Origin: Brienomyrus brachyistius
Lineage: Eukaryota; Chordata; Actinopteri; Osteoglossiformes; Mormyridae
Direction: 5' to 3'
Assembly: GCF_023856365.1 (NCBI RefSeq)
Contig: NC_064535.1
Span: 10,064,363 to 10,128,362 of the forward strand
Length of the DNA stretch: 64,000 nt
The position numbers and the translations under genes are program-made. This document shows positions 25,081-37,500 of this stretch, piece after piece. Position 1 is the stretch's first letter. Each line of letters begins with the position of its first letter. Under the pieces are notes generated by a model, which made no database searches, had not been told where the DNA came from, and saw only the letters and a program-made list of their open reading frames with translations.

Positions 25081-26479
25081 TTTTCAGTGACTGTTCTCAA
25101 GGTGTCCCATTATGTGTTGAAAATTATAAACTGTCAGATGGCTTGTTGACAATGTTCTTCTCCCAGGACTTGTTCCATGCCCTACAGTTCTTTCTGTCTT
25201 TGTGACAAACCAAAATCTTCAACTTCACTTATTAGCCGCTTTCTAATACCTAAACATTTGTAATTCATGCCTATCTGTAATAACTACCTTACACTGAACT
25301 TCCGTAACACATACAATTATCTATTTTTAGTCACACTTGGACTGAAAAGCCCAGTAAGAGAATATAGATCATACTGGCTTTTATAACACAGAAAACTCAC
25401 TGAACTCCAGAATCAATATAGTCCATAGGCACCACAGCCATCAATATAGACAGAATATTAAATCTACCTTTCCACAGTATTATGAAATGACTGTCATATC
25501 ACTTTACCAAAAATTCCCTTGAAGGAACTTAACAGGTAATAAAAAGCGCATCTCTAGCAACTGCAAAAAGCTTCAGGTAATCATCGGTTTAAGAACAGGT
25601 TCCTACCCTTGTGAACAGAGATCAATTCATTCCAGCCCAAATAAAGTAAAATAAAGCAAAGGCCATGTTCATCTCAGTTGTAAGGATCCATTGACTAATA
25701 AAATCTTATTGAGAACCTATAATGATAGACAATTCCTGTCTTCCAAAAACACATATCTTGAGAAGAATTATGGGGGGGATTCAAAATAAAATTTCTTCAA
25801 GGATGAATAAACAACATTGTATTACCTTAACGGTCTATAAATTAATCTCAACAATGAATCCTAATTAAAAACAATCCTACAATTACAAAACAATTTCTTC
25901 CATAACAAGGTGATAATATTCATCAAGACAGTGATTAGTGGTTCACTGTCACATCTTTGCGACAAATGAGAAATGCTTGAGTCTTAGAAAACATCTATTG
26001 GAACTGTTCTACACGAGTTCCTAAGGCCAATGAGATCTATTCAAAACAATATCGCCTTCCTGTTACCAGTAAAGACTTCTTTAGGATAACCAACTACAAC
26101 GACAGACTAAAGATCCTCTTTAGTTACTGTCCCTCCAGAAAGACAGCTTTATAATTAGAATGGGCCTGTTCTACCATCCATTTGCCCATCATATCCTTGT
26201 GCTAACCAACTGAAGGCTTGAGGCCTTGGGACAGCCTTGTTTCTTAAGCACAAAATGGCACACTAGAAAAGTTCATTCATTTCATACAAAGCGCATGAAA
26301 AACATAAGTACACATACTAACAAATCTGCATGCGGAACCTTAAAAGGTGGCATTTACATTGCATAAAATATTCAGCCTTTGCATCATAAAAGATGATTAT
26401 AAGGTGCCACTGTGTGAATAGAAGTTCTACCTCGTGCCTAATTTTTAAACAGTATGTTTGCATGTCATCTCACTAACCT

Positions 26480-26507
26480 TTTTTTTTTTTTTTTTTCGGG
26501 GGGGATT
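26480..26507. repeat. T-run followed by G-run
   Basis: A T tract of about 17 nt followed by C and seven G. A separate run of about 17 G is at 26852-26868. Confidence 0.9.
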
Positions 26508-27706
26508 TTCTTGACATGTAACTATGGAGCACTCCAGAACTATGGTTGAGACATCTTAGATAACTTTTGTAACACAGTGCATCTGCTAAAACAAACCTGA
26601 ATCTGGTCTCTCTGCCAGTTTCCAACAAGGACAATAAGAAGATGACACTTCAACAGGTTTCTCCAGAATTGTAGCTGAGCGCTGAAGCCTGTTCAGTGGG
26701 ACATCCTGGCTACACTCTGCGTGGACTGTGGAACGTGCTTGTGGGTGACATATGGCTTCATATCACAGAGGAGTATGACTTTTTCCTCACTGCAAAACTC
26801 TTTGCATATTAACTCTTTCACACACACTATCAACATAGCAGCGACTCTCATGGGGGGGGGGGGGGGGGTGACGACAGCTCCCAGACAAATTTGATTGTGC
26901 ACAAGTTAAACAGGAAAGAAAAACAGGAATGTTAGGCACTGAAAATTTCAGGATATAATGCCCCAATCAAATCATGGAATTAAATAGTGCGCTAATTACC
27001 ATGAACGATAGAGGCAGGACAATAACAGTTTAAAATTATAAACACACACACTAAATCTTAAGTAGGAAAACATGTAACCTCAATTACAGGTTCCCTCGAG
27101 TTCTAAATGGGGGAAAAAAAGCTTTTTCAGAGGACACTAACAGCCCCTGAACAGACGTCCCCAGTCTCCAGACTTTGGGCATGATTTTACAACATCGGAA
27201 ATAATCCCATCTCCCACAACAGCACCATACTTACAGAGAGGGACACCCAAGCTAACTTTTATTCTGCACAAGAAAGCAATGCTAATGTGTTAAGTTGTTG
27301 TAGCCAGAATCATGCACAGGAAAGCATTCTTCTCTCACAAAACTGCTATTTCAGTGCTTTCAGATCTTTACATTGATGTTATAGCTGTTCTGTTGTCCAA
27401 CAGAAACTGCTATTGCCGCTACAATTATCTATAGGACTTGTATTGGTGCAAGTGGCACCATTCAGTCTTTCATAAAACATCATCTAGACATCCTGCTTTT
27501 CCCAGCTGTCGTTTATTTAACCAGGCTGGTCGTACTGCAGTGACCACTCGCAATAGCGAGCCTTCAGCAGTTCATATTTCGCGGTATGCACTGAAATGCG
27601 CAGTACTGATGTTCAACTTGAAGATGTCAGTATTATGGTTTTTCCAGAGAGTACTGAAATGCCTCATGTTTGTACCTGCATCTAAGTGTACTTAAGCAGC
27701 CGACAT

Positions 27707-27712
27707 TTTATT
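27707..27712 (-). terminator. candidate ccser2 polyadenylation signal AATAAA
   Basis: An AATAAA on the minus strand lies about 130 nt downstream of the alternative-frame stop. A second AATAAA is at 27517-27512. Either could end the ccser2 transcript; later sites in the AT-rich sequence to the left are also possible. The hexamer is common by chance in such sequence. Confidence 0.4.
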
Positions 27713-27842
27713 ATTTTAAAGGTTATAGATTAAACCAAAAACTGCACAACTGCATTCAGGTTCTACAAATTCGAGCACAGGTAGTTAAACTATATCACTC
27801 GCAATAAGGTGTGGTGGTTTATAACCATGTCAGCCAAGAAGG

Positions 27843-28568
27843 TCAATGTGTCTTTGGCTTTGGAAGGCGAGAGTGGTAAGAGGGGGTTACCGCTACGGTA
27901 TGCTGGAAGTTCCCCTCTGCATCCTCTGGACAACGGCCCCTTACATGTCTAAAAGCCTGAGTAGGGCCTGGAGGGTTTGGACCGGGGCCTGAAGCCTGAA
28001 GAGCATAGCTGAAGCTGGGCAGTCCCCACGATGGTGTCGGTAGCCGTGTGCCCCCGTGGCCTGGTACGGAGCCTTGCCTATCCCCAGGTCCCGTAGCCCC
28101 ACTCCCCAACCTGCCATCGGGAAGAGCTATCGCCTCTCGCATCAGGGTTGGGATGCAAACCCTACTGTGGAAACGTGGTGACTGCAGGATGCGAGGCCGG
28201 CGGCCCGGGTGCGCTCCCTCAAAGGGGCTGGCGGAGATCTCCGTAGGCAGCACTCTGATTGGTGGATGCCGTGGACCCGGGACGAGGGCCGTCCCTGTAG
28301 CCCTTGGTGTATCAGGAGGGGCTTCGGGGTCATTGATTTTGAGGTGCATGCTGAGAAGTAAGCTGAGCTCATCTGCATCAGGCGTGGGGAGGACTGCGTC
28401 AGTGTTAGCGGCGCTGGGGGGTGACGGGGTCAAGCCTTGGGGCAGTTTGTCACCCTTGGTTTCAGTACGGCCATCACTGGGGTCCTCTGTGGGGGCTATT
28501 CTTGGCAGCTTTTCCTGCTGGAGGTGTTCTGTGTGGCAGGCTGGGTTGGAAGACTGTAGTATTTGAGG
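27843..28568 (-). CDS. ccser2: ccser2 terminal exon, alternative frame (241 codons, exon-9-skipped isoform)
   Basis: From the same acceptor (28568), phase 0 entry reads [20 protein letters not shown] and stays open to TGA at 27845-27843. This gives 241 residues ending YHSRLPKPKTH. Exon 8 ends in phase 0, so an 8-to-10 splice that omits the 85-nt exon 9 gives a 967-residue isoform. The stretch is proline- and serine-rich, with ADELSLLLSMHLKI near its start and a basic tail. GC content falls close to this stop codon, as expected if the region is coding rather than ordinary 3' UTR. The first 95 nt are read in two frames. That it is translated is inference; no transcript is available here. The antisense frame 28048-28566 is a shadow. 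Confidence 0.65.
   Translation of the reverse strand, partial: PQILQSSNPACHTEHLQQEKLPRIAPTEDPSDGRTETKGDKLPQGLTPSPPSAANTDAVLPTPDADELSLLLSMHLKINDPEAPPDTPRATGTALVPGPRHPPIRVLPTEISASPFEGAHPGRRPRILQSPRFHSRVCIPTLMREAIALPDGRLGSGATGPGDRQGSVPGHGGTRLPTPSWGLPSFSYALQASGPGPNPPGPTQAFRHVRGRCPEDAEGNFQHTVAVTPSYHSRLPKPKTH
28474..28568 (-). CDS. ccser2: ccser2 terminal exon, canonical frame (last 31 residues)
   Basis: Acceptor TTTTGTAG precedes 28568. Joined to the single A left by exon 9, the exon reads [20 protein letters not shown] and [11 protein letters not shown], then TGA at 28476-28474. The human C-terminus begins TSSTTAFQQPSQTHRSHPGK and also ends RGPQ, so this is the canonical end. The exon continues in the transcript beyond this stop; see the overlapping alternative frame. 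Confidence 0.92.
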
Positions 28569-31500
28569 CTACAAAACAAAGGGAGGGAGCATCAAAACCA
28601 TTATCACAAATTATATTCATATTAGCTAATCCTTAATATACCGTTAATTAAAACAGACAGCTGTACTTATCGCACCCTTTTTATAACACATTTGGGCAAC
28701 ATTATCGATACCTTCATAATGTATTATAATGCATTCATAAAGTATTAAACATGGCTATATTTATAAAAAGGCATAACATATTATAACCATGTTTATTAAG
28801 CATTATGAATGCTTTATGAAGTTCTCATCTATAATGCACTACAGATAATTTTATAATGCATTATACTAGTCAGTATAAGCCATTATAATGCATTATGAAG
28901 GTATTTATAGTGCATTATAGGTAAGTGTGTCATAGAGCATTCATAATGCTCAACAAACATGGCTATATTTTATAAATATAGCCATGTTCATAATACTTTA
29001 TGAATGCATTATAATGCATTATACATAGGAGCTTTAGATAAAGTATTACATATATTTGTAACTAATTTACAGGTATAGTGGACTATATCACATCAAGACT
29101 TGTATGTGGTCTGGGATAAAAATACTTCCAATTCACCATAGCAAAACAGCAGGCAACAAATTGCTGAACAATGAACACAGCATGTTATAAACTACTAGTT
29201 ATGTTTGACCCATATGGAGCACTTGACAATGAGGCTGAGCGGTGATTGCATAGTTTCTCTAAAAGTTATGTCTTCGACTTGTCAAAAACACCAGGAAAAG
29301 CAATAGGGAAAGAAGGGCAATGCAGTTTTTTTGGTACTAAGAACCGACAGTAAACTAACTAATACGAGCAGCTGAGCCGACCTTAACTGCTAATTAGTAC
29401 TTAACATCAACCAGGTAAAGCAGAAGCCAGGCCCTGATCTGCGAGATCCTGCCTACTAAAACAGAAGAGGAATCCTAACCGATGTTGGTGTGAGCAGAAT
29501 GACTATGAATGGGAAGTTCTTTAATTCTTTTTGTGAAGCATGCTGCCAAAAAGTCATGCTTATTCCCCGAAGCAAGTTTGGTTCGGCACCGAGACCTTCA
29601 GCTGTGAGTGGCACGACAGCTTCTCAATAAAAATACTATGGTTCAAGCAGGGTCAGGTGAAACAAAAATAAATATATCAACAGAACCAAAAACACTCACA
29701 TCAAGAAGTGTCACTTTTCTTTTTTGGGATTTTGTTTTTCCATCTTCCTCTAATCCATGTGTTTATCAAAAAAGGCTGGAAAGCTACTGTATGGTCTCCA
29801 GCATAGCGTCTTACCTAAATCAGCTCATACATACCTAAGGTCTGTAATTAATAACCACAAGCACAATGATGAGCTGTGACGCTATTATGTGTAAAACAGG
29901 TCATTAAACATTCATACTGGGAGAGTCTTATAGTCTCATTAGCACACAGCTCCTCTTAGGGCTGTTCGATTATGGCAAAGATCATAATCATGATTATTTT
30001 TCTCAATATTTAAAATACGATTATTTAACACGATTCCTCATTGAACTTAGAAATATCACGTGTTTATTTAACTAGCAAAAAAAATCTGTGGACTTCTTTG
30101 AACTCTAAAAATGACCGGTAACAAAAAGAGGCTGGAAAAGGGTGCACTAGATTTATAACACAAGACAAACACCGATCATTTTAAATTGATTATTTCGTAA
30201 TTGTTGTACCATAACTAAAATTAAAATTAAACCAATGGCCCAGCCCGAGCTCCAACTTCCTGCATCACAACCAGTGCCACCCCCCCCACCCCCCCAAACC
30301 CAGAATTTGCTCTATTGCTGTCCCTAATGACAATGCCTCATCAGACACCCTACATTCTGTTACTGACCAACTCCCGGGATTCCCGACTCCCACTGATGAG
30401 GATGAAACCTTGTTTCACTCATTCCTCCCCAATACTCTCATGACTATACATTTATTCTTCAAAAACTACTATTCCTCTCCTCAAAAAAAAAATAAAAATG
30501 AATCAGAAGGAGCAGCCGAGGAACAGACCTCCCTGCCTCTCATCTCCTGCTGTTTTCATCTGGCCTGCTTCAGGTGTTGTGGCTGGAGAGGCTTAAAGAG
30601 CGGACAGCCTGGTCTCTGACAGGAACTCATAAATAACCAATGATGGTTTGGTGAACTGAGCGAGAACCAGTGGATGAAAGATAATACTACGCAGCAGGAA
30701 AGCAACAATGAACAGAATCCCAGCAGGTGTTTCTAGGATTGAACTTGATTTCACTGGGAACCCCTCTCTCCCCCCCCCCCACCCCCACCACCTCAGAATC
30801 ACTCTTTACCGCACTCCCCCAGTCCCCTCACCCCGTTCCCTCACACCCGTATTCCTCAAAATGCTCTTGCTCAAAACAGTCAATCCCAATTGAATCTGCC
30901 TGCGATGAAGTGTGATGAAAAGTCACTGACTGTAGTCACAGGTTCAAATTCTCAGCAGAGCAAGACCCTTGACCACCAACTGCTCCAGAGGCACTGCACA
31001 CTGGCAGACCCTGTTCCCTCACCTCTACAGTATGTGCACTGCATCAAAAGCAAGATGGGCAAACACACATTTTTCCCATGGGGCTGAATGACAAGTTATT
31101 ATTCTAAACTGTAAAAAACAAATAACAGATTGTGCAATCACGTAAATGTTAATACCATAATAATTAAAATAATTGTATTTAGGCAGCCTGTCAACTCTGA
31201 TAGAAACTCAGCTGGACAGCACTGATGCCTTAACCATTCAGTTTTAATTTTCCCCCAGGTCTGTCTTTGCAATAAGAACGAATTCTCCCCATGGATAGGT
31301 ATCCTTCAGGTTCTCCAGGATCCTGTCAGCTTAAGGTGAACTGTCCAAATTACCCAGGGCACGTCACTGTGAGCAGGCGCTCAAACAGAGGCGGCCAAAC
31401 AGATAAATAAAAGACATTCATTTAAAACAACGGACAGCATTTTTGTATGTAAAGAAAAGTCATGCAAATAAATCAAGATTGTTTTTATGGTGTGAGACAT

Positions 31501-34500
31501 GGACATTTCTGTATTTTCAAGTCTATTAAATAAAACTGCAGAAATGCGTAAGACACAGGTGGAACACAGAAGGAATAAAAGGCCACGGAGATGGAGAAAG
31601 CTATTTGTAAGACAAATTAACTATCGGAAGCGTTTATCAGAAGGTCTTACCCTTAATTTAAAATATGAAATTCCCTTTTCACCAGCTCTATTTTGCTTAT
31701 AAGACTTTGCTGTCTTGATATATCAATTCAGAAGAAGCCATTACTGCTGCATACTGCTAGGAAAACGACTGGAATCCGCCTGACTCTTTAGGCGCATATC
31801 AATCATTTCTCATATTAAGGGGTATTTTCGCTAAGGATCAATAAGCAATTACTTTATGTATTATAAACATCTATAGCGCTGGAGAGAAGCGCTCAGATAC
31901 AGGCATCTGTAACTTAAAAAGTGATCCTAAGGATGGAACAGTCCACTCGTATCTAATATATCTTGAAGGTAAACTTTAAACTATTTCATTCTCCCCTCTG
32001 TCCACCACCGCTTTCCCCCCTGCCCAAATGAGACGTATTCATTGAAGTCCAAGCACACACTCCAGACCTGGTTTTCACCGAGCAGAATAATGGAGACATT
32101 TGGGAAATTATCAGCCAACCTTTATTATGATCCACGAAATATCAAGCGCAAGGAACTAGTGTCACATCGTGATGTTTCAGTATAAAAGAATTCCAGTGTT
32201 TCCACTTAAAACAGGCTGCTTTTCTGGGCACCACACAGCATGGATGTGCAGGCCCCGGTGGTGCTTAAACGGTATCGTCCCTGGTTGTGGATGAGAGGCC
32301 TGGCTAGCGGCAGCAGAACCGCTGTGTGTCTCGCCTCAGGAAGTCCTGGAGCAGGGACCCACGGCAGAGCGGCAGAGCAAAGGTGCTGATACAGCCACCG
32401 GCCTGCTTATTTTGCTGCTCATGAACAGCGGCAGAAAGCAATAGTCGGAAAATAAGTATGGGAGGGAGCAGGGGGGGCAGGGAGGGGGATAAATTAATAA
32501 CAGGGACAGCAGAATATAGTGAGGGATAGAAGTGGACAACTGTACCTGGGGGAAAAGGTATTAAAATGGAAATAAACATTAAATATAGGAAATAAGATAT
32601 TAAGGTAAGGAGTGTAGCTTTGAGTGCGTGTGATTCGAAGGTTGCTGGTTAAAATCCCACGATTGGCAGAGTGATTTCACCACTTGGCAGAGATATTAGC
32701 CCCAGTTTTTCCAGGAAATGACCGACCCTGCATTCTCAATTGCACATCACTTTGGACAAAAGTGTCGACCAAATAAATAAGTGTAAATAAAGTAATATAG
32801 TGGCAGACGATGGAGAACCACAAATGCTAAAATTCAGCCATAGAATTTTGAGAGAAAAGCAATGGTGGACAGCAAAGCATGCACAGGACAAACTGAGACG
32901 GAGGCAGCAAGACATGCATGTTGCATTGTGCGATGAAGGGGATGGCGCATGGGTCGTATGCGCTTTTGCATGCGAGGGGGTGAGGCAGTGCGCCTCTCCA
33001 TGCATGGGACGAGGACTGGAGACACCGGCATTAGAGAAATCTAAAAATTAGTACTGTACCACGCATTATCACGGAAGAAATGCACTAGCTGTTCCACTCC
33101 TTGACAAGGGGCATTATGGGAGAAGCAGAGGGAGAGAAACATTAGGGTCAATTTGACCCCACTAACAGACAGAAAGACAGGCAGTCAGTCAGCTCTGCAA
33201 GAAACAGATGTTGAAGAAAGAAACCATCGGAGAAATTAGCTACTACAAAGATTCAATACTGCAGTCTTACAGAAACATCTGCATCACAGATGAGTTGTTT
33301 GTAATGTCCCTGTAAAACACACACATACACAGACACACGCGCGCACACACACGCAGTTCATTGTGGGGACTACCCATTCCTTTCTATGGGCATGACTATG
33401 ATAACCCTAACCGTAACCATAAGTAACCAAACGAAATACAAGACTTTTGGCTATTGTAGATTTATGATTATATTCACAGATTTTCACTAAAAGAAAATAT
33501 ATTGAAAAAATGTTCCAACAAGCTAAAAAGCAAAAACTTACCACATTAAGGGGGCATTTGATCCCCACAATGTGGTAAATACAAACCCGCACACACACCA
33601 GCACTCAAATACACATACAGATTGGAGTAATGCACACTTTCACTAATCAACATGCAATTACATAATTAATTAATTAATTAATTAATTAATTAATTAATAA
33701 TAATACATCTAATTGAAAATAAAGAATCATGACTCTGCCTTATTCAGCTCTTATTGTTCTTAGTATTAGTTCAATTATGAAACTGTATAACATGCAGACA
33801 AACAGCCCCTGTAGGTCACATTACGCAGTGTTCTTGTCCCCCAACAACAGGGTACTCCTTTAGAAATACTGCTCTCATGCATGGCAGACAGAGAGATAAG
33901 GCTCAGAAGCCTTTGTGTTGCCAGGCCCAAAGACACTGGCTGCTGGCTAATGGGTTCGGGGTCTAACGCTAGTGATGGTGCTGGGACAAACCCCATCCTG
34001 TTACCTATCGCCAGCGACCCTCATCTTACCTTGGGCAACAAGAAAGCAAGGCAGGAGAGAAGCACCATTCCTTCTCCCCTTATCTTGTCCTTTTTCAGCA
34101 CAATCAATATATGTGTGTCCTGCATTCTCATTCATTTAAGAAGGCCAACATGTGGATGAATGGCTTTAGTATATATTCATAAGTGTTATAATATTATGTT
34201 AGAAAGGAAGCTGACTTTAAGATATGCAATATAACTAAAGAACTCCCTATTGTAGACACATAAAAGGCACATTTGAAAACTGCAATAAACAGGCGACAGA
34301 CACATATGACAAATGACACAAAAGATTTGTGAATCATGTATTATCCAATAATGCAATTTGCTGAGATTCTCTCTAACTGGCTTGCTGCAACCATGCCGCC
34401 CATTATATAAAGTTAACTATTATGTAAAACCTATTATGCAGACTGACTTATTTTTATTCTGTGATCTGAATGAATTCCAGCATTACGAGGTGAATAATTG

Positions 34501-37500
34501 AAGTAAAAAAAAAAAAAAAAAAAAGGATAGACGTGTTAAAATACATGACAAGTTTGCCTCCAAAGGCAAACAGAGGTCTGTTCCTACGTGGACAGGATGA
34601 GTGGGAGGGAGAGACACGTAGAAGCCAGGAGGGAATGCTGGTAAGGGAGAGCCAGTAGCTGAGGGGCAGATAAGTGGACGAGTGGGCAAGCGCTTAAGAT
34701 GCAGCGATGCCAAGGGGGCGGGGCAAAGGTCAAGGAACTCACTCTGTCTGCGGTGGGGCATGCTGACCCGGGAGCTCCCCTGGTACTGGCCCTGCCAGGG
34801 GGGGGCGAAGGGGGCAGGCGGTGCACCCTGTGCGGAGAGAGAGAAGACACACAGAAGGGCAGAAGGGTGACGCACGGAGTGGGGGGAGGGGAGTGGGGGG
34901 GGTTGGGGGATGGGGTGTGAACGCACTCACGGTGCCGAGCCCAATGCAGACGAGTCACGAGCGGAAAGCACTCGACCCCCTCCCTCCAACCCACTGTTGT
35001 ACTGCAAGCCCCCCAAATAAATAAAGAAATAAATACAGTCTGATGCGGCTGACAGCAAGTCAAAACACAAACACTTCTTGCTTAAGGGGGGGTGTGCCCC
35101 CAGAACATTCGGGACTCCACTAACTTCATTTTCTGCTGTGGGGACTCATCATCGACTCAGCAGAAGAAACGAAGCGGTGTATCTCCTACGAGGGACTGGG
35201 GGGAGTTTTATTATCTCCTGCGGGGGTCTCATGCTTTCAGAGGCACAACCTCTACCTCAACTCCTTTCAAAGCCTCTCCAACTTGGAGCCATTTGTCCTT
35301 TGTTCCCCCATCGGCAGCATTATTGGGCTTTATTGCAAAACGGGTCTGTCCGTGACTGAGAATATCTGTCATTAATAATGGTCGGTCTCTGGAAAGAGCC
35401 CAAATCGGCCCAGAGATTAGAGCGGCGCTCTGGAGCTGTGAGGACAGCCAGGAGGAGATGGAAATCAGCAGGTAATCTCCCTTCCAGGTGTTTTGTCAGC
35501 AGCTTAAATTGAGCAAATCTACTCTTTGAAGGTACAGGCTTCTTGTACGGAAGGCTCTGCTTCTCCACAGGGCCCCTGCTTATTTTCCACCCCTGTCCAG
35601 AAAGCCCCACAACCCCTGTCTTCTCCAGCTGCCATCTGGACACTGTCAGAGCCTCAGAAAGACCCAGAAAGATCCGGAAAGACCCGGAAAGGAAGGATTG
35701 CTCTGACATAACCCAATGCGATGTGAGATAACACCCACCTCCTTCCTCCTCTGCCAGCTCTGGCCGCTAACAGAAACTTTGTGAACCCTCCCACCCGAGC
35801 ATATACAGTAAACATTTCATATATTATACTGTAATTTGGTTGTGCAATGATCACAGTGGGGCATGGGTTCCAATCTCACACACTGACGATTGTGTGCATT
35901 TCCTCTGGGCTGTTTTTCTCTCCCAGACCAATCCCGGATGAGAACTGCACTCTCTAAATTGCCCGTAGTTTGTACACTGCAGTAGGCTGCTATCACATCC
36001 AGAATATCCCCTGCCTTGTGCTCAATCCTGTGCTAGATAGGTGCCTATTGAAAAAGGATAATTACAATCTTTATTTATAAATTCATCTGGAGGCATAATT
36101 CTAATTAGAACTAGCAACCAAAATGTGATCAGTCTTACTAGGCTTGAACAAAGCACCATTGAGCAAAGAGCCTGACCTACATTAATCTTAAAAAGGTCAC
36201 TTTAAATATGAGCAAAACAGCTGGTGACTTTCAGATCGGAACAAAACGAGATATTATTCTTATGACGCACAAGCGGAAGCATTACGGGATTTTGACAATT
36301 CCAATAAAGAATCAGTATAAATAGTCATTCATTCAATTTTTAAGTTTGTGGTCTCACTGCAGCCAAAAAAATGTATTTCCCAGTATCAGTGTGTAATGTT
36401 AAATCTCACTATAGCATATGCTCCAAGACTGAAGAAATATCTAATTAAAGCTTAATGTGTAAATAATGCCTTCTAGGTGCTACTGTATCCCTTCGCAGCA
36501 TTAAAGTGCTGGATTTTCACTCTATTGTTTTTCAGTTACTGTTTATACTTATTTCACTCCATTGCTAATGAAGGGTATTGCTCAATGTACTGGATTCTTT
36601 CATCAGAGCCTCTGACATTTAATCCCATCTGAGCTCATCTTCTCACTAAACAAGTCTACTCACTGAATAACAGTGCAGAATATTACTTAGACATGCTCAC
36701 AAGTGCACAAAAACGCCAAAGGTCCTTCTTCTAGAAGACAGCTGAGGTACAGGTTGGAACTTGGAGTCCGAGAGCTAATGGCTAATCAGTCACCGATAAG
36801 AAAACATTTCTTAAATTCTGTGCATGCCATTTAAAATTTCTTCCAAACACAGAAATATAAATCAGTGGAGACCTGGCCACATTGATTTGAGAAATAAGTA
36901 GGTAAGCAGTAAAAGCAGCAGGCCCTAAAAAAGTCTGACGACGATCTATGAAAGGCATCTCTACGCAGAGCATATCTGCGTCCTTCATCTGAAGTTGTCC
37001 ATCCACAGGCTGTCAAGGTTTATTATTGACCCACTGCACCAAACACAACGTGTCAATGCTGTGAGCTCAAAAGTTATTGAAAGCATTAAATGTAATTAAT
37101 GCATTTTTACCACTCTCAGGGATAGGAGACACATAATCAGTTCTTGAAGGCTTTATGAGTTTGAACATCTCTATCATTCATCTCCAAGTCTACAGATTTC
37201 ATTCAACTACAGGCAACAGGCTGTACATCACTTCTGAGGAGTTGCCTTTAACGGCATGCATAGCAAAGTTCTTTGTACATGAATGTTAATTTCTTCAAGT
37301 TACAGGGAACAACCCAGGATGGGGCACCAACAGCCAACAATCACAGGGCACACTTACACACACCATTCACTCACACGCATCATTCACTCACACACCATTC
37401 ACTCACACACCATTCACTCACACAGGCCACCTAATATCTATTTGCATATTTCCAGGAAGAAGAAAAAAATCACTGTGGTGAGCTGCTGAATGGCAACACA

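Larger units (their letters stand above)
22111..27706. other. intergenic / possible ccser2 3' UTR, no gene seen
   Basis: Beyond the candidate polyadenylation signals of ccser2 this is AT-rich sequence with microsatellites and one degraded repeat copy (23165-23350). Part of it could be 3' UTR if a distal polyadenylation site is used. No coding region is supported. Confidence 0.5.
29036..34742. other. last ccser2 intron, main part
   Basis: This intron runs from 34742 to 28569. It holds the palindromic MITE, a SINE, the GTGGGGAC repeat and microsatellites. No additional exon with matching splice sites and phase was recognised, but short alternative exons could be missed. Confidence 0.6.

Noticed and set aside
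28048..28566. 172-codon plus-strand open frame
   Set aside because: It is antisense to the ccser2 terminal exon in GC-rich sequence; the minus strand has homology and splice sites.
29955..30060. AGGGCTGTTCGATTATGGCA-type sequence resembling a transposon end
   Set aside because: I could not find the matching opposite end, so no element boundary is supported.
34584..35063. Open frames of 147-159 codons on the minus strand and several on the plus strand around ccser2 exon 9
   Set aside because: Only the 85-nt exon is supported by homology and splice sites; the rest is GC- and proline-rich intron sequence.
37361..37427. Short regularly spaced CACACCATTCACTCA repeats considered as a CRISPR-like array
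   Set aside because: The units are directly tandem without unique spacers, they sit within a dispersed repeat, and the DNA is eukaryotic.
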